Under the pieces are notes generated by a model. The model ran no database searches. It saw only the letters and a list, made by a program, of their open reading frames with translations, and had not been told where the DNA came from. Shown piece after piece: positions 27,044-35,095 of a stretch of DNA of 52,096 nucleotides. Made by a program: the position numbers and the translations under genes. The number at the start of each line of letters is the position of its first letter. The first letter of the stretch is position 1. Location: contig JAFRST010000006.1 of NCBI GenBank assembly GCA_017427465.1, positions 1 to 52,096 of the forward strand, written 5' to 3'. The stretch comes from Clostridiales bacterium (lineage in GTDB: Bacteria; Bacillota; Clostridia; Saccharofermentanales; Saccharofermentanaceae).

Positions 27044-28213
27044 TTAAGTTTCTATATAGCCTTCTGTCTGAAGGTGGTTATTTTCTACACACCAGTCTCC
27101 GAACTTCGCGAAAACATCTTCGCCGAAAGTTTCCTTTAAGGCTTCGGCAATCTTAGTAATCTCAGCTTCGCTGTATTCGATCCTGTTATAGTCGATTCCC
27201 TTTTCGATTATCTTGTCATTCAGCATCTTATATGTTCCGCTGCCGTTTGATCCATACAGGTACATAAACAGATATTTGCCGTATGAATACTGGGCGCCTC
27301 TCTCTGCAGTGGTCAGAGAATTGAAATCGTCTATGAAGATCCTCTCGGCATTCTCCGCGTTGACCTTTTCCGGCACAGTGTAGTCAAAGTTGTAGCGCTT
27401 TTCATTGGCCACGCCTATTGACGGATATTCATCTGCGAGCTCTTTGATTACCGAATACTCCATATATTCGGCTATTCCTTCGGTAATGATCTCGGTCGTC
27501 CGGTGATTCCTCTCAGTGATAACATGCGTAAGTTCATGGGCGATATCGGTATAATCCAGATAATCGTTTATGTACTCCGGGTTATCCCTGTAATACGGAA
27601 CGGAATTAATTACTTCTTCTGAGAACATCTCATATATTACAAACATCGCGCCTTCGCTCGATGCATTGGATATCCAGCCACTTGGTTCATCATCAGCCAT
27701 TATGAAGATAGGGATCTTGGTGCCGATCCCCAGTCCGGCCCACGGATATTCTCCGTCAAAATAGATGGAAATATCGATCACACTGCCGCAGTATTCATAT
27801 GTGTCCGGACAGGAAGAAAGTCCCAATTCGCTTTCAAGTTCATCAATGATCGCATCAAGATTTACTTGGAAGTCACCGGGAAGATCTATGCCTTTATCGA
27901 TCAAAAGAACATACTTCTCTGATTCCAGATAGCAGTAATCAGTCGAAACAAAATGATGCTCTTCCACGCCGTCGAGCTTTACCTCTTCGTAAGGCAGATC
28001 CTTAAGTCCTCTTTGTGCAAACCCGTCTATGGTCGGCTCGACAACCTCGCCGTCGATTTGTACTTCTTCAGTAGTAGTTGTTGTAGGATCCTCCCAGATC
28101 GTCGCTTCACCGGCAGTCTGAAGACATCCCGTCAACATAGTTGTCGTAGCCAGCAAAGCCGCGCCAACGGCATATAAAGGCTTCTTTGTATTAGTCTTAG
28201 GCTCTATTTTCAT
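27044..28213 (-). CDS. lipoprotein zinc metallopeptidase (gluzincin-like, HELTH)
   Basis: A 389-residue lipoprotein starting MKIEPKTNT; GGAG is 7 bases before this ATG. The lipid-attachment cysteine is Cys30 (MLTGC). A Thr/Glu linker precedes a domain with the zinc-binding motif HELTH (226-230, in DIAHELTHVI) and a downstream acidic ligand (Glu245, in TEGIAEYMEY). This HExxH ... E arrangement is that of gluzincin peptidases. It is probably an outside peptidase anchored on the membrane. Its signal peptide is closely similar to that of the next gene upstream (28261-28821). Confidence 0.8.
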   Translation of the reverse strand: MKIEPKTNTKKPLYAVGAALLATTTMLTGCLQTAGEATIWEDPTTTTTEEVQIDGEVVEPTIDGFAQRGLKDLPYEEVKLDGVEEHHFVSTDYCYLESEKYVLLIDKGIDLPGDFQVNLDAIIDELESELGLSSCPDTYEYCGSVIDISIYFDGEYPWAGLGIGTKIPIFIMADDEPSGWISNASSEGAMFVIYEMFSEEVINSVPYYRDNPEYINDYLDYTDIAHELTHVITERNHRTTEIITEGIAEYMEYSVIKELADEYPSIGVANEKRYNFDYTVPEKVNAENAERIFIDDFNSLTTAERGAQYSYGKYLFMYLYGSNGSGTYKMLNDKIIEKGIDYNRIEYSEAEITKIAEALKETFGEDVFAKFGDWCVENNHLQTEGYIET

Positions 28214-28260
28214 AAACTGTCTCCAATCCGTGAATTTGATTATACCGTGACGGGAAAATC

Positions 28261-28821
28261 TCAATCTTCCACTACATCATATCCTATACTGGTGACCGTG
28301 TTCAGTGTGATGTTGCTGATAAAAGGATATCCGTAAATATAATTCGCGATCTCTTCAAGCTCTTCATATGTCTTGTCCTCTTTAAACTCGATCTGGAAAT
28401 CGCTCGTGATCTCGGTATAACCGACTATCTCGGCTCCGACTTCTTCACAGACCTTCTCCATCTCTTCCTTTGGAGTTCCGATATTACAGCTGATCAGAAG
28501 CTGGTTTTTAACAGCTGATAAACCGTCATATTCGACGATTTCATCCACAGTTGCCTCTTTATAATACATTTCACCGAGATCAGCTAATGTTTCACGGCTA
28601 TAGTCTGTATCTGATGTATCTGAAGTCTCCGTTGTTGTCGTAACTGTTGTCGTCGGGTCTTCATCGGTCTCGGAAAATGCCACCGTGAGATCACCGCTGT
28701 ATTGGATATTGCTGTCTTTTTCTTTATTCGAACAGCCTGAAAGAACCGTTGCGGCTGCAAGCAATGCAGCAACGGCAGCATAAGCAGGCTTCTCTGAGTT
28801 GTGCTTAGCTTCTATTTTCAT
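28261..28821 (-). CDS. lipoprotein, possible partner of the HELTH peptidase
   Basis: A 186-residue lipoprotein starting MKIEAKHNSEK with GAGGAGGGGG upstream; the longer open frame to 28932 lacks an RBS. Cys30 (VLSGC) is the lipid site. The C-terminal 70 residues form an alpha/beta unit (EVGAEIVGYTEITSDFQIEF ... EELEEIANYIYGYPFI) that reminds me of peptidase propeptide/inhibitor-like folds, a weak impression. Signal peptide and DPTTT-rich linker are shared with the peptidase that follows 47 bases downstream, so the two look like duplicated modules or a working pair. Confidence 0.65.
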   Translation of the reverse strand: MKIEAKHNSEKPAYAAVAALLAAATVLSGCSNKEKDSNIQYSGDLTVAFSETDEDPTTTVTTTTETSDTSDTDYSRETLADLGEMYYKEATVDEIVEYDGLSAVKNQLLISCNIGTPKEEMEKVCEEVGAEIVGYTEITSDFQIEFKEDKTYEELEEIANYIYGYPFISNITLNTVTSIGYDVVED

Positions 28822-28949
28822 GATTACCCCCTCCTCATGATTATTAAATATATCTTCTAAACAGATCAGCACACGGAAATGTTGCAATAAGCAGGCCTGC
28901 AGATCTAACCTTGCGGGGCCGGTGATCATCAATTCGTCAAAGCCGGTGG

Positions 28950-29579
28950 TCAGAACCCGAGGTTGTCGTTTACGAGGATAACCTTGATCCTTCCTTCGTG
29001 TCTTGAGAATCTTGTGATGAGGATCTGGCAGCAGATGGTATCCGGTGACTTGCAGTTAAAACATGTACCCTTTTTCGAACAGGGTGTATCAAGACCGAAA
29101 CGCTGCGCATTGATAGGTGCAGCAACGTTTCTCGCGCGCTTCATTGCGGAATCGATATCGTTGCAGATCTTGTTCATGCCCACGATGAAGATAACGTGCT
29201 TAGGGCCCTGGGCGATCGCGGACACTCTGTTGGAATTGCCGTCAATATTAACGAGGATCCCGTCATCGGTCATGGCGTTGCAGCCCGCGAGGAAGAAGTC
29301 CGCATCGTAAGCCAGGAGCATGGCCTGCCTCTTGTCCTCATAAGCATCACGATCAATGAAATTATAATTGCCGGTCTTGAGGGCTTCGGACAAGCCGATC
29401 TCATGAACGCTCATACCGCCGCCCATTGAGATGGAGCTGCCTTCAGGGATAAGTTCCAAAGCAATCTTAAGAGCTTCTTCTTTGCTTGCGGCATAATAGC
29501 CTTCCATGTTGCGTGACTTAAGACCTGCGATGGTCTTCTGTGCCAGAAGTTCATTTCTTTTAGTGATGTTTGCGTCCAT
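28950..29579 (-). CDS. LUD-domain protein (LutC/YkgG-like)
   Basis: A 209-residue protein of the LUD (lactate utilisation) superfamily. It has GGGMSVHEIGLSEAL and the family strand SAIAQGPKHVIFIVGMNKI. Near the C-terminus it has four closely spaced cysteines (CSKKGTCFNCKSPDTICC), which could bind metal or an iron-sulfur cluster. In lactate oxidation the LutC subunit works with LutA and LutB; those partners are not seen here, so this may be a standalone member of uncertain role. GAGGA precedes the ATG. Confidence 0.8.
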   Translation of the reverse strand: MDANITKRNELLAQKTIAGLKSRNMEGYYAASKEEALKIALELIPEGSSISMGGGMSVHEIGLSEALKTGNYNFIDRDAYEDKRQAMLLAYDADFFLAGCNAMTDDGILVNIDGNSNRVSAIAQGPKHVIFIVGMNKICNDIDSAMKRARNVAAPINAQRFGLDTPCSKKGTCFNCKSPDTICCQILITRFSRHEGRIKVILVNDNLGF

Positions 29580-29632
29580 AGATCTGTCCTCACTTTTTCA
29601 GTTTCAGCGAAAATGACCCGCTGCAGTCTTTT

Positions 29633-30268
29633 TTATATTTTACTTAATGCTTCAGCCAGAACCCTGCCGAGTTCTTTCTGTCCTTCCCGATCGAGATGCA
29701 CACCGTCAACATCGCTCACCTTGACGTATTCTGCAGCATCAACAAAAGTACAGCCGTACATATCGGCAAGCTGCTTGTACCAGGATGACAATTCCTGAGT
29801 CAGTCTCCTGGCATTCTCATAACCGAAGCTGTCACCTAACCAGGAATCGTTAATGGCACAGGAAATATGAGGCGGCGAGACAAGGATAACCTTGATCTTA
29901 TCATTGCATCTGAAACGGTTGTATGACTGGATCTTCTCTATCATGATCTGCATCTCGCCTGCTATATCCATTGAAGAATATGAGAACTTTCTCTTGCAGT
30001 CATTGGAACCCAGCATAACGATCAAATAATCCAACGGCGCGTGGCTCTCCAAGCAGGGACCGAGATATGTAAGTCCGTTTTTCTCGCCTTCCGCAGGATC
30101 TTCTGTGGCGATCGTTCTGCCGTTCTGGCCTTCTTCGATCACCTTATATTCATTGCCCAATATCTTCTGCATGACACAAGGCCACCTGCTGTCCTCTTCA
30201 AACCTTATGCGGTTAGAAGGATCAAAACCCCAGGTAAGTGAATCGCCAAAACAAAGAATTCTTTTCAT
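29633..30268 (-). CDS. SGNH/GDSL hydrolase (arylesterase-like)
   Basis: A 211-residue cytoplasmic hydrolase. The catalytic serine motif is FGDSLTWG (7-14), the oxyanion motif GSND is in MLGSNDCKRKF and the catalytic Asp/His pair is in DGVHLDREG. All four SGNH blocks are present. No signal peptide. The RBS is weak (GGCGG). It lies next to the tRNA-Ser gene on the same strand. Substrate unknown. Confidence 0.88.
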   Translation of the reverse strand: MKRILCFGDSLTWGFDPSNRIRFEEDSRWPCVMQKILGNEYKVIEEGQNGRTIATEDPAEGEKNGLTYLGPCLESHAPLDYLIVMLGSNDCKRKFSYSSMDIAGEMQIMIEKIQSYNRFRCNDKIKVILVSPPHISCAINDSWLGDSFGYENARRLTQELSSWYKQLADMYGCTFVDAAEYVKVSDVDGVHLDREGQKELGRVLAEALSKI

Positions 30269-30305
30269 ATTTGCACCGCCCGAAAAAATCTATAAATACT
30301 ATATA

Positions 30306-30337
30306 ACAAAAAACGACCGGACTTCACGCCCGATCGT
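30306..30337 (-). terminator. terminator of tRNA-Ser
   Basis: Minus strand stem ACGATCGG with CCGGTCGT (30313-30320 with 30330-30337), 9-base loop, followed by TTTTTTGTT. It lies 11 bases past the tRNA 3' end. Confidence 0.8.
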
Positions 30338-30347
30338 CTTAACTTTT

Positions 30348-30440
30348 TGGCGGAGAAGGAGGGATTCGAACCCTCGAAACCCTTTTGGGGTTTACACGAT
30401 TTCCAGTCGTGCGCCCTCGACCAGGCTAGGCGACTTCTCC
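30348..30440 (-). tRNA. tRNA-Ser (anticodon GGA)
   Basis: A 93-base gene including an encoded CCA end. The acceptor stem is GGAGAAG with CTTCTCC. The anticodon arm reads ACGACTGGAAATCGT with anticodon GGA. A long variable arm (ACCCCAAAAGGGT) is typical for serine tRNA. The T arm is GAGGGTTCGAATCCCTC. Reads UCC and UCU codons. Confidence 0.96.
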
Positions 30441-30473
30441 ATAATCCCTGCTATAGGACCAAAATGCTCAATG

Positions 30474-30502
30474 ATTGTATAATCTTTGGGTACCTTTGTC
30501 AA
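30474..30502 (-). promoter_or_regulatory. promoter of tRNA-Ser
   Basis: Minus strand TTGACA (30497-30502), 17-base spacer, TACAAT (30474-30479). The start would lie about 28 bases before the mature tRNA 5' end. Confidence 0.8.
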
Positions 30503-30533
30503 CATTCAAAGGCATAACTGCCGTGAGGTTTTA

Positions 30534-30562
30534 TTGTCAAGGCATAATTACTGTGTTATACT
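30534..30562 (+). promoter_or_regulatory. promoter of tRNA-Thr
   Basis: TTGTCA (30534-30539), 17-base spacer, TATACT (30557-30562). The two tRNA promoters are divergent, with about 30 bases between their -35 boxes. Confidence 0.75.
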
Positions 30563-30578
30563 TCTTAGGCTTTGATAT

Positions 30579-30654
30579 GCCCCCATAGCTCAGTAGGTAG
30601 AGCGCATCCATGGTAAGGATGAGGTCTCCGGTTCAAGCCCGGATGGAGGCTCCA
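30579..30654 (+). tRNA. tRNA-Thr (anticodon GGT)
   Basis: A 76-base gene including encoded CCA (30652-30654). The anticodon stem-loop is CATCC-ATGGTAA-GGATG with anticodon GGT. D arm AGCTCAGTAGGTAGAGC and T arm TCCGG-TTCAAGC-CCGGA are regular. The acceptor stem GCCCCCA with TGGAGGC has one C-A mismatch at the fourth pair. Reads ACC and ACU codons. Confidence 0.95.
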
Positions 30655-30659
30655 AGATT

Positions 30660-30736
30660 AAAAAGGAACACCTTGCTACTACGAACAGTCCTCGGCGCGT
30701 GGCGCCTGCGGAACTAGTAGCAAGGTGTTTCTTTTT
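30660..30736. terminator. long bidirectional terminator hairpin with structured loop
   Basis: A perfect 15-bp stem (30667-30681 with 30715-30729), extendable by one G-T pair and an A/T run to about 22 bp, with T runs on both strands. The 33-base loop holds its own GC hairpin (GGCGC-GTG-GCGCC, 30694-30706). It would end tRNA-Thr (plus) and the AzlC-AzlD operon (minus). It is much longer than other terminators here. Confidence 0.75.
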
Positions 30737-30783
30737 GCTTTGCGTGTGAAAAACTCCGGGTGAAACCAAAACTGACTTGGTAA

Positions 30784-31947
30784 TCAGATATACATCATGA
30801 CAACGCCGGCGACCAAAGAAGCCAGGCACGTTCCGATCGCAACCACCAGAAGCGACCTTTCGAAGAAACCCAGTATCAGCGACACGCCGAATCCGATGAG
30901 AGCCGTAATGAACGAGCCCGTTGCATAAAAGATCGCAGGGAACGTCATCGCGGACAGCACCGTGTATGGGATGTAATCAAAGAATGCCTTGACCGAAGGC
31001 TTTTCGAGCTTCTTGCGGAACAATACGAAGGGGATCATGCGCACGAGATATGTCGTGAGCGCCATGACGATAAGGAGCGGGATGAAGACCTTGCTGTCGA
31101 GCTTGCCGCTTGCGCTGTCTGCCGCAGCTGCAGCTTCCGCAGGCTTATAACCCGGCGCGAATATCACCACGAGTGCGATGAGGATAATCCCCGCGATTAC
31201 CGCGAATATGTTGCCGGCCTTCCCTGCCAGGATTTTTCTGACTAAGACAACGACCAAAGCAGCTGCGACTGCAGCGATGATTATCGCGAAGCCTGCCGTG
31301 ACGTGCTCAGACAGGAACGGAACATAAAAAAACAGGCATGATATGATGCACGCCAGGAGCGAGCCGCACAAAATGACCTTGTCGTGCTTGGCCTTCGGCA
31401 GAACGATAGACACGAACATTCCGTAGATGCCGATAGCGAGTGCGTTCGTGAGAAAATCCGGGAAAACCTGGCCCAGCAGCGCGCCGATCAAGGTGCCTGC
31501 CACCCAGCCGATTACCGGAAGGATCGTAAGTCCGAAGAAATACCTCGCGCCGAATTCATGCTTCTTGCTCACTGCTACGCCGAAGATCTCATCGGTGATC
31601 CCATATGCGAGCAGGATCCTTAAGAGCGGCGTCATGGTCTTATCCGCCTTCTGCGACAGGGCAATGCCCATCAGAGAATAGCGCAGGTTTATGACTATCT
31701 GCGAGATTATCATGGCAAGAATGCCGCCTGCGCCCACCATTATACCGAGGCCTGCGACCTGTCCCGCCGACGTGATGTTCGTAAGCGAGATTATGCTTGC
31801 CTGAAGCCAGGAAAGGCCCTTGGAAACGGCCAGGATCCCGAACGTGAACGATACAGACAGATATCCTAAACCAATGGGGAGACCGTCTTTGACGCCCTCC
31901 CCCAATGTGTATCCGTTAAATTCTGTTTCCTTCGAAGAATCAGGCAT
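30784..31947 (-). CDS. fused branched-chain amino-acid exporter AzlC-AzlD
   Basis: A 387-residue protein. Residues about 15-250 match the large subunit AzlC (GLPIGLGYLSVSFTFGILA; VINLRYSLMGIALS). Residues about 285-387 match the small subunit AzlD (ALTTYLVRMIPFVLFRKKL; FFDYIPYTVLSAMTFPAIF). An extra pair of hydrophobic segments plus an Ala-rich linker (about 230-280) joins them. In most bacteria these are two adjacent genes, azlC and azlD. The fusion fixes a 1:1 subunit ratio. Start overlaps the lipoprotein stop by 8 bases with a poor RBS, so translation is probably coupled. Confidence 0.88.
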   Translation of the reverse strand: MPDSSKETEFNGYTLGEGVKDGLPIGLGYLSVSFTFGILAVSKGLSWLQASIISLTNITSAGQVAGLGIMVGAGGILAMIISQIVINLRYSLMGIALSQKADKTMTPLLRILLAYGITDEIFGVAVSKKHEFGARYFFGLTILPVIGWVAGTLIGALLGQVFPDFLTNALAIGIYGMFVSIVLPKAKHDKVILCGSLLACIISCLFFYVPFLSEHVTAGFAIIIAAVAAALVVVLVRKILAGKAGNIFAVIAGIILIALVVIFAPGYKPAEAAAAADSASGKLDSKVFIPLLIVMALTTYLVRMIPFVLFRKKLEKPSVKAFFDYIPYTVLSAMTFPAIFYATGSFITALIGFGVSLILGFFERSLLVVAIGTCLASLVAGVVMMYI

Positions 31948-32536
31948 AAAGTGCTCTTATCTCATCGAAATTAAGGTAGATATCAATATTCGCTCTGGCT
32001 TCTTCGATAGCGGGATCGCTGAGATCCGCGATCTTCGTAACAGTCTGAGCTTCAGTGTCGACTTGGTAGAGGGTACCCTCTGCGATGTAATACTTATAAA
32101 CGGGATCAAATGTGCCGTCATTGTAGATCGTCGTGCGGGCGATAAACATTGCATCGCCCATGTTAAAGTACTCGTCGACCTGCATGCCGTTGCTGAGCGT
32201 CTTCTCCATCTGGAGGACCTCAAACTTATTGTCATTTGTAAGAGTGTATTTGCAGTTTGCGGGAACGCCTCCGGGAGTAGCGCCTTCTGTTGTCTTAGTT
32301 GTTGCCTCGCCGAGATGATCCTTCATGAACTTATTGAGTTCGAGGTTGTAGTCGTTGATCTTTTTATCTAATACCGAGAAGGAGTACGGACCTTCATCGG
32401 CTGACTCAGCCGCAGCATCTGAAGAAGATGTGCCCGCCTCTTCAGAAGACAACTTCTTAGAGCACGCCGTTCCGGCAAGGACCAACGATAAAACGAGTCC
32501 TAACGCGATCAAGTTTTTCCTAAATCCCATTTTCAT
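31940..32536 (-). CDS. lipoprotein of unknown function
   Basis: A 198-residue lipoprotein with lipobox LAGTAC (Cys25), a Ser/Ala/Glu linker and a soluble C-terminal domain of about 130 residues rich in Tyr, Asp and Thr (CKYTLTNDNKFEVLQMEKTL ... PVYKYYIAEGTLYQV), perhaps a beta-rich sensing domain. AAGGAG precedes the ATG. Cotranscribed with the AzlC-AzlD fusion. No family recognised. Confidence 0.7.
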   Translation of the reverse strand: MKMGFRKNLIALGLVLSLVLAGTACSKKLSSEEAGTSSSDAAAESADEGPYSFSVLDKKINDYNLELNKFMKDHLGEATTKTTEGATPGGVPANCKYTLTNDNKFEVLQMEKTLSNGMQVDEYFNMGDAMFIARTTIYNDGTFDPVYKYYIAEGTLYQVDTEAQTVTKIADLSDPAIEEARANIDIYLNFDEIRALYA

Positions 32537-32579
32537 ATATTGCTCCTTTTTAAGCTCAATCTAATCTCTACGCCGATAG

Positions 32580-32588
32580 ATTATAGCA
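32580..32588 (-). promoter_or_regulatory. extended -10 promoter of the lipoprotein/azlCD operon
   Basis: Minus strand TGCTATAAT is a perfect extended -10, about 43 bases before the lipoprotein ATG. Confidence 0.5.
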
Positions 32589-32684
32589 CAAGGGCGCCTG
32601 TCTTTCTTGCCGCGCTCTTTTTATATAAAACAGATTTGTGATATATTCAATTTTAGAACAACACTTAAATAGAGGGGGACGCTC

Positions 32685-33251
32685 ATGAAGGCTTCGAAGC
32701 TTAAAGCAACCGGCGCTTTGGTATTGGCAGTGTCAATGCTTTTCGCAGGTTGCTCAAGGGTAAAAGAAGAACCCGCTGTCGAACTGGCTTCGCTCAAGAT
32801 CGCTGACGACACCGCCTTCTACACAGCCCTTTCCGAGATCGATATCTTAGAATCCGACACCAAAGTGATGGAGAACACCGCTTTCAAGTTCACGGGCAGC
32901 GAAGCCCAGTTCAACGTCATCATAAGTATCGACGCCAAATCCGATATCGGCAACGTCTACAGCTACACCCGCTGCGAAGACGAAGCGACCGCAAAGGCCC
33001 TTTTCGACTATTACTTCTACACATATTCCTCCGTCCTGGAATCTGAGAATTTCACTGGTGCCAAGGGCTACAAGGTCTTCGATAACTATGCCTATCTTCT
33101 GATCAGCGGCACTTGTGACAACATGCCTTACCACGATGCGCTCTATCTCTTGGGCGACACGGTCGTCGTCGCATTTGAGGGCGCCGGCGATCCGGCCAAC
33201 AAGAAAGAGATCGACACTTTCTTAAATTCGCTCGGGTATCCCGCTCCATAG
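32685..33251 (+). CDS. lipoprotein of unknown function
   Basis: A 188-residue lipoprotein with lipobox LFAGC (Cys23). The mature part has a predominantly alpha/beta composition with many Tyr, Asp and Glu residues (ATAKALFDYYFYTYSSVLES, then GYKVFDNYAYLLISGTC). GGGGG lies 8 bases before the ATG. Divergent from the lipoprotein/azlCD operon. I do not recognise a family with certainty. Confidence 0.65.
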   Translation: MKASKLKATGALVLAVSMLFAGCSRVKEEPAVELASLKIADDTAFYTALSEIDILESDTKVMENTAFKFTGSEAQFNVIISIDAKSDIGNVYSYTRCEDEATAKALFDYYFYTYSSVLESENFTGAKGYKVFDNYAYLLISGTCDNMPYHDALYLLGDTVVVAFEGAGDPANKKEIDTFLNSLGYPAP

Positions 33252-33556
33252 GATTAACAGATTCTGATCAGGGGCGCTCCGGAAAAGAACACTTTTTTCG
33301 CCCCCACACGAAAATGGTGCTTTTCGCGAAGAATTCAGGAATCGTTAGTCAGTGCGTGCGTAAATCGTGCGTAAACCAGGAGCTTTTACGCACGGTTCTG
33401 CGCATTTTCGAGCAAACTGGCGTAACCCCGTGCCTAAAAATGCCCAAATCACGCACGTTTTGCGCACGAAGCAAAGACCTGCTTCCAACCCAAGGCAAAT
33501 TAAAACAAGTTCGGGTGTATATCAGCAATAATATAAGCGTCCACGCTCTATAAACA
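33252..33556. other. intergenic region with TGCGTAAA repeats
   Basis: About 300 bases without a credible gene. It holds two tandem copies of CGTGCGTAAA (33355-33364 and 33366-33375), a perfect inverted copy TTTACGCACG (33385-33394), and looser CGCAC/GCGTAA copies to about 33470. The inverted pair 33366-33375/33385-33394 could form a 10-bp hairpin without a following T run, so it is not a terminator. The small open frame at 33314-33553 has no RBS and unnatural composition, and I do not accept it as a gene. Confidence 0.5.
33355..33394. repeat. direct and inverted 10-bp repeats (CGTGCGTAAA)
   Basis: Two direct copies separated by one base, and one inverted copy after a 9-base gap. The spacing suggests a protein-binding array or a short hairpin. 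No known motif was matched by eye. Confidence 0.6.
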
Positions 33557-33589
33557 AAAGAGGCCGCCCCTTCACGGGACAGCCTCTTT
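33557..33589 (-). terminator. terminator of the zinc-ribbon/Ala-Pro protein gene
   Basis: Stem AAAGAGGC with GCCTCTTT (33557-33564 with 33582-33589) and an inner CCC/GGG pairing, followed on the minus strand by TTTTGTTT. It lies 24 bases past the stop at 33613. Confidence 0.75.
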
Positions 33590-33612
33590 AAAGTCAACTT
33601 GTTAAATGCTGA

Positions 33613-34959
33613 TTACTTAACCTGTGCGTAAGCGATAGCGTAAGGTGTCTTGCAATTCTCGTCAGCTGCCATAACTACTACGTAGTAACCCTTCTGCATC
33701 TTCTTTGCCTCGTACTCGATGTCATAGAAATAAACACCGTTATCGTACTTGGTAGGAGTTGTGATCGCCTCATAGACGGGTTCCTTAAGGTCGCTCTTAT
33801 CGAATTCCTTATCTTCGCTGTAGTAGAAAGCGTAGTAAACTTCGTTACCCTTAGCTGCCTTGTCTACTTCGATGGAGAAAGCGAGGACCTTTGTGCCCTT
33901 TGCAGAATAAACGCCCGGCTTATCCATTGTGCTGTCATAGTCCCACCACCTTGCTTCTTCGATGTAATCGTTGAAGTCTTCGTTATAGCAGGTGTAGCTC
34001 TGCTTCTTGTCGCTCTCAACTACTTCGAGCTTCTCGAAACGGTCGATGACCGTGCCGCCGAAGCTGAAACCGCCGAAGATTACAAAGTATACGCCTGCGC
34101 CGATAAGTGCAAGTGCAACAACGCCGGCAGCGATGATGCCGATGATAAGGCCTGTCTTTTTCTTCTTAACGGGAGCCTGTTCAGCAACCGGCTCAGGTGT
34201 CTTGATAGGGCCTGAAGGCGGGTTGAACGGAATCGGCTCGGGTGCAGGTGCGGGAGCAGGTGCCTCGGGAGCTGCAGGTGCTGCATATGCAGGTGCTTCA
34301 GCCGGAGCGGGTGCAGCAGCGGGTGCCTCATAAGCGGGAGCAGCGGGTGCCTCATAAGCGGGAGCAGCAGGTGCTTCATAAGCAGGAGCAGCGGGTGCTG
34401 CGTAAGCAGGTGCTGCCTCAACAACAGGTGCTGCCTCAACGGGTGCTGCTTCTACAGCGGGTGCGATTGCTGCGGCAACTGCAGGTTCAACAGCGGGAGC
34501 TGCTTCAGCTACTGCCTCAACAACGGGTGCTGCCTCAACGGGAGCTGCTTCTACAGCTTCTACAGCGGGAGCAACTGCTGCAGGAACTTCGGGTTCAACT
34601 ACAGGTACTGCCTCTGCTACTGCCTCAGCAACAGGTGCTGCTTCAACAGGTGCTGCTTCAACAGCCTCTGCGACAGGTGCAACTGCTGCGGGAACTACAG
34701 GTTCTGCAACGGGAGCAGCGGGAACTGCTTCGACTGCGGGAGCTGCCTCAACAACGGGAGCGACGGGTGCAACAGGTGCAACGGGTGCTGCCTCTACAAC
34801 GGGTGCTGCTTCTACAACAGGAGCGACAGGCGCAACGGGTGCTGCGGGTGCTGCCTCTGCGGGAGCAGGATTAGAAGGTCTGAGCTTGGATCCGCACTTA
34901 GCACAGAAAGCGGCGCCTTCTCTTACCGGATTACCACAGTTAGGACAAAACTTAGCCAT
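33613..34959 (-). CDS. zinc-ribbon / extreme Ala-Pro-Val-Glu repeat / membrane protein
   Basis: A 448-residue protein with a zinc ribbon (CPNC at 5-8, CAKC at 19-22), a 218-residue low-complexity stretch (28-245) built from units such as VEAAPV and YEAPAAPA, one membrane helix (269-295, after KKKK) and a C-terminal domain of about 150 residues. The C-terminal domain contains a Lys/Glu/Tyr-rich pattern (YYAFYYSEDKEFDKSDLKEP). The zinc ribbon would be inside, the C-terminal domain outside, if the positive-inside rule holds. It is a long relative of the tandem family at 5826-7907 but its C-terminal part differs. AAGGAGG precedes the ATG, and an extended -10 (TGGTAAAAT) lies at 34992-35000. Confidence 0.75.
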   Translation of the reverse strand: MAKFCPNCGNPVREGAAFCAKCGSKLRPSNPAPAEAAPAAPVAPVAPVVEAAPVVEAAPVAPVAPVAPVVEAAPAVEAVPAAPVAEPVVPAAVAPVAEAVEAAPVEAAPVAEAVAEAVPVVEPEVPAAVAPAVEAVEAAPVEAAPVVEAVAEAAPAVEPAVAAAIAPAVEAAPVEAAPVVEAAPAYAAPAAPAYEAPAAPAYEAPAAPAYEAPAAAPAPAEAPAYAAPAAPEAPAPAPAPEPIPFNPPSGPIKTPEPVAEQAPVKKKKTGLIIGIIAAGVVALALIGAGVYFVIFGGFSFGGTVIDRFEKLEVVESDKKQSYTCYNEDFNDYIEEARWWDYDSTMDKPGVYSAKGTKVLAFSIEVDKAAKGNEVYYAFYYSEDKEFDKSDLKEPVYEAITTPTKYDNGVYFYDIEYEAKKMQKGYYVVVMAADENCKTPYAIAYAQVK

Positions 34960-35030
34960 ATATTATCCTCCTTAAGTTATCTAACCTATAAATTTTACCA
35001 CATCTTAAGAAGTCTTGATAATAAGTCTTT

Positions 35031-35062
35031 AATAAAATACGGCAAAGCATTCAGCTCTGCCG
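35031..35062 (-). terminator. terminator of the aromatic operon
   Basis: A 9-bp stem (35040-35048 with 35054-35062, one G-T pair) followed on the minus strand by TATTTTATT. It lies 34 bases past the aroQ stop. Confidence 0.75.
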
Positions 35063-35095
35063 CAATTCAAATCGCTTTTTTATGAATAACTGCCC

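Noticed and set aside
30590..30829. Minus-strand open frame over tRNA-Thr and its terminator
   Set aside because: It overlaps a tRNA gene and a terminator hairpin and has no RBS.
33252..33556. CRISPR array from repeated CGTGCGTAAA
   Set aside because: Repeats are 10 bases, irregularly spaced and partly inverted. There are no spacers of regular length and no cas genes.
34242..34874. A long plus-strand open frame (210 codons) of Gln/Leu/Arg/Val repeats
   Set aside because: It is the antisense shadow of the Ala/Pro repeat region of the gene at 33613-34959. It has no RBS or natural composition.
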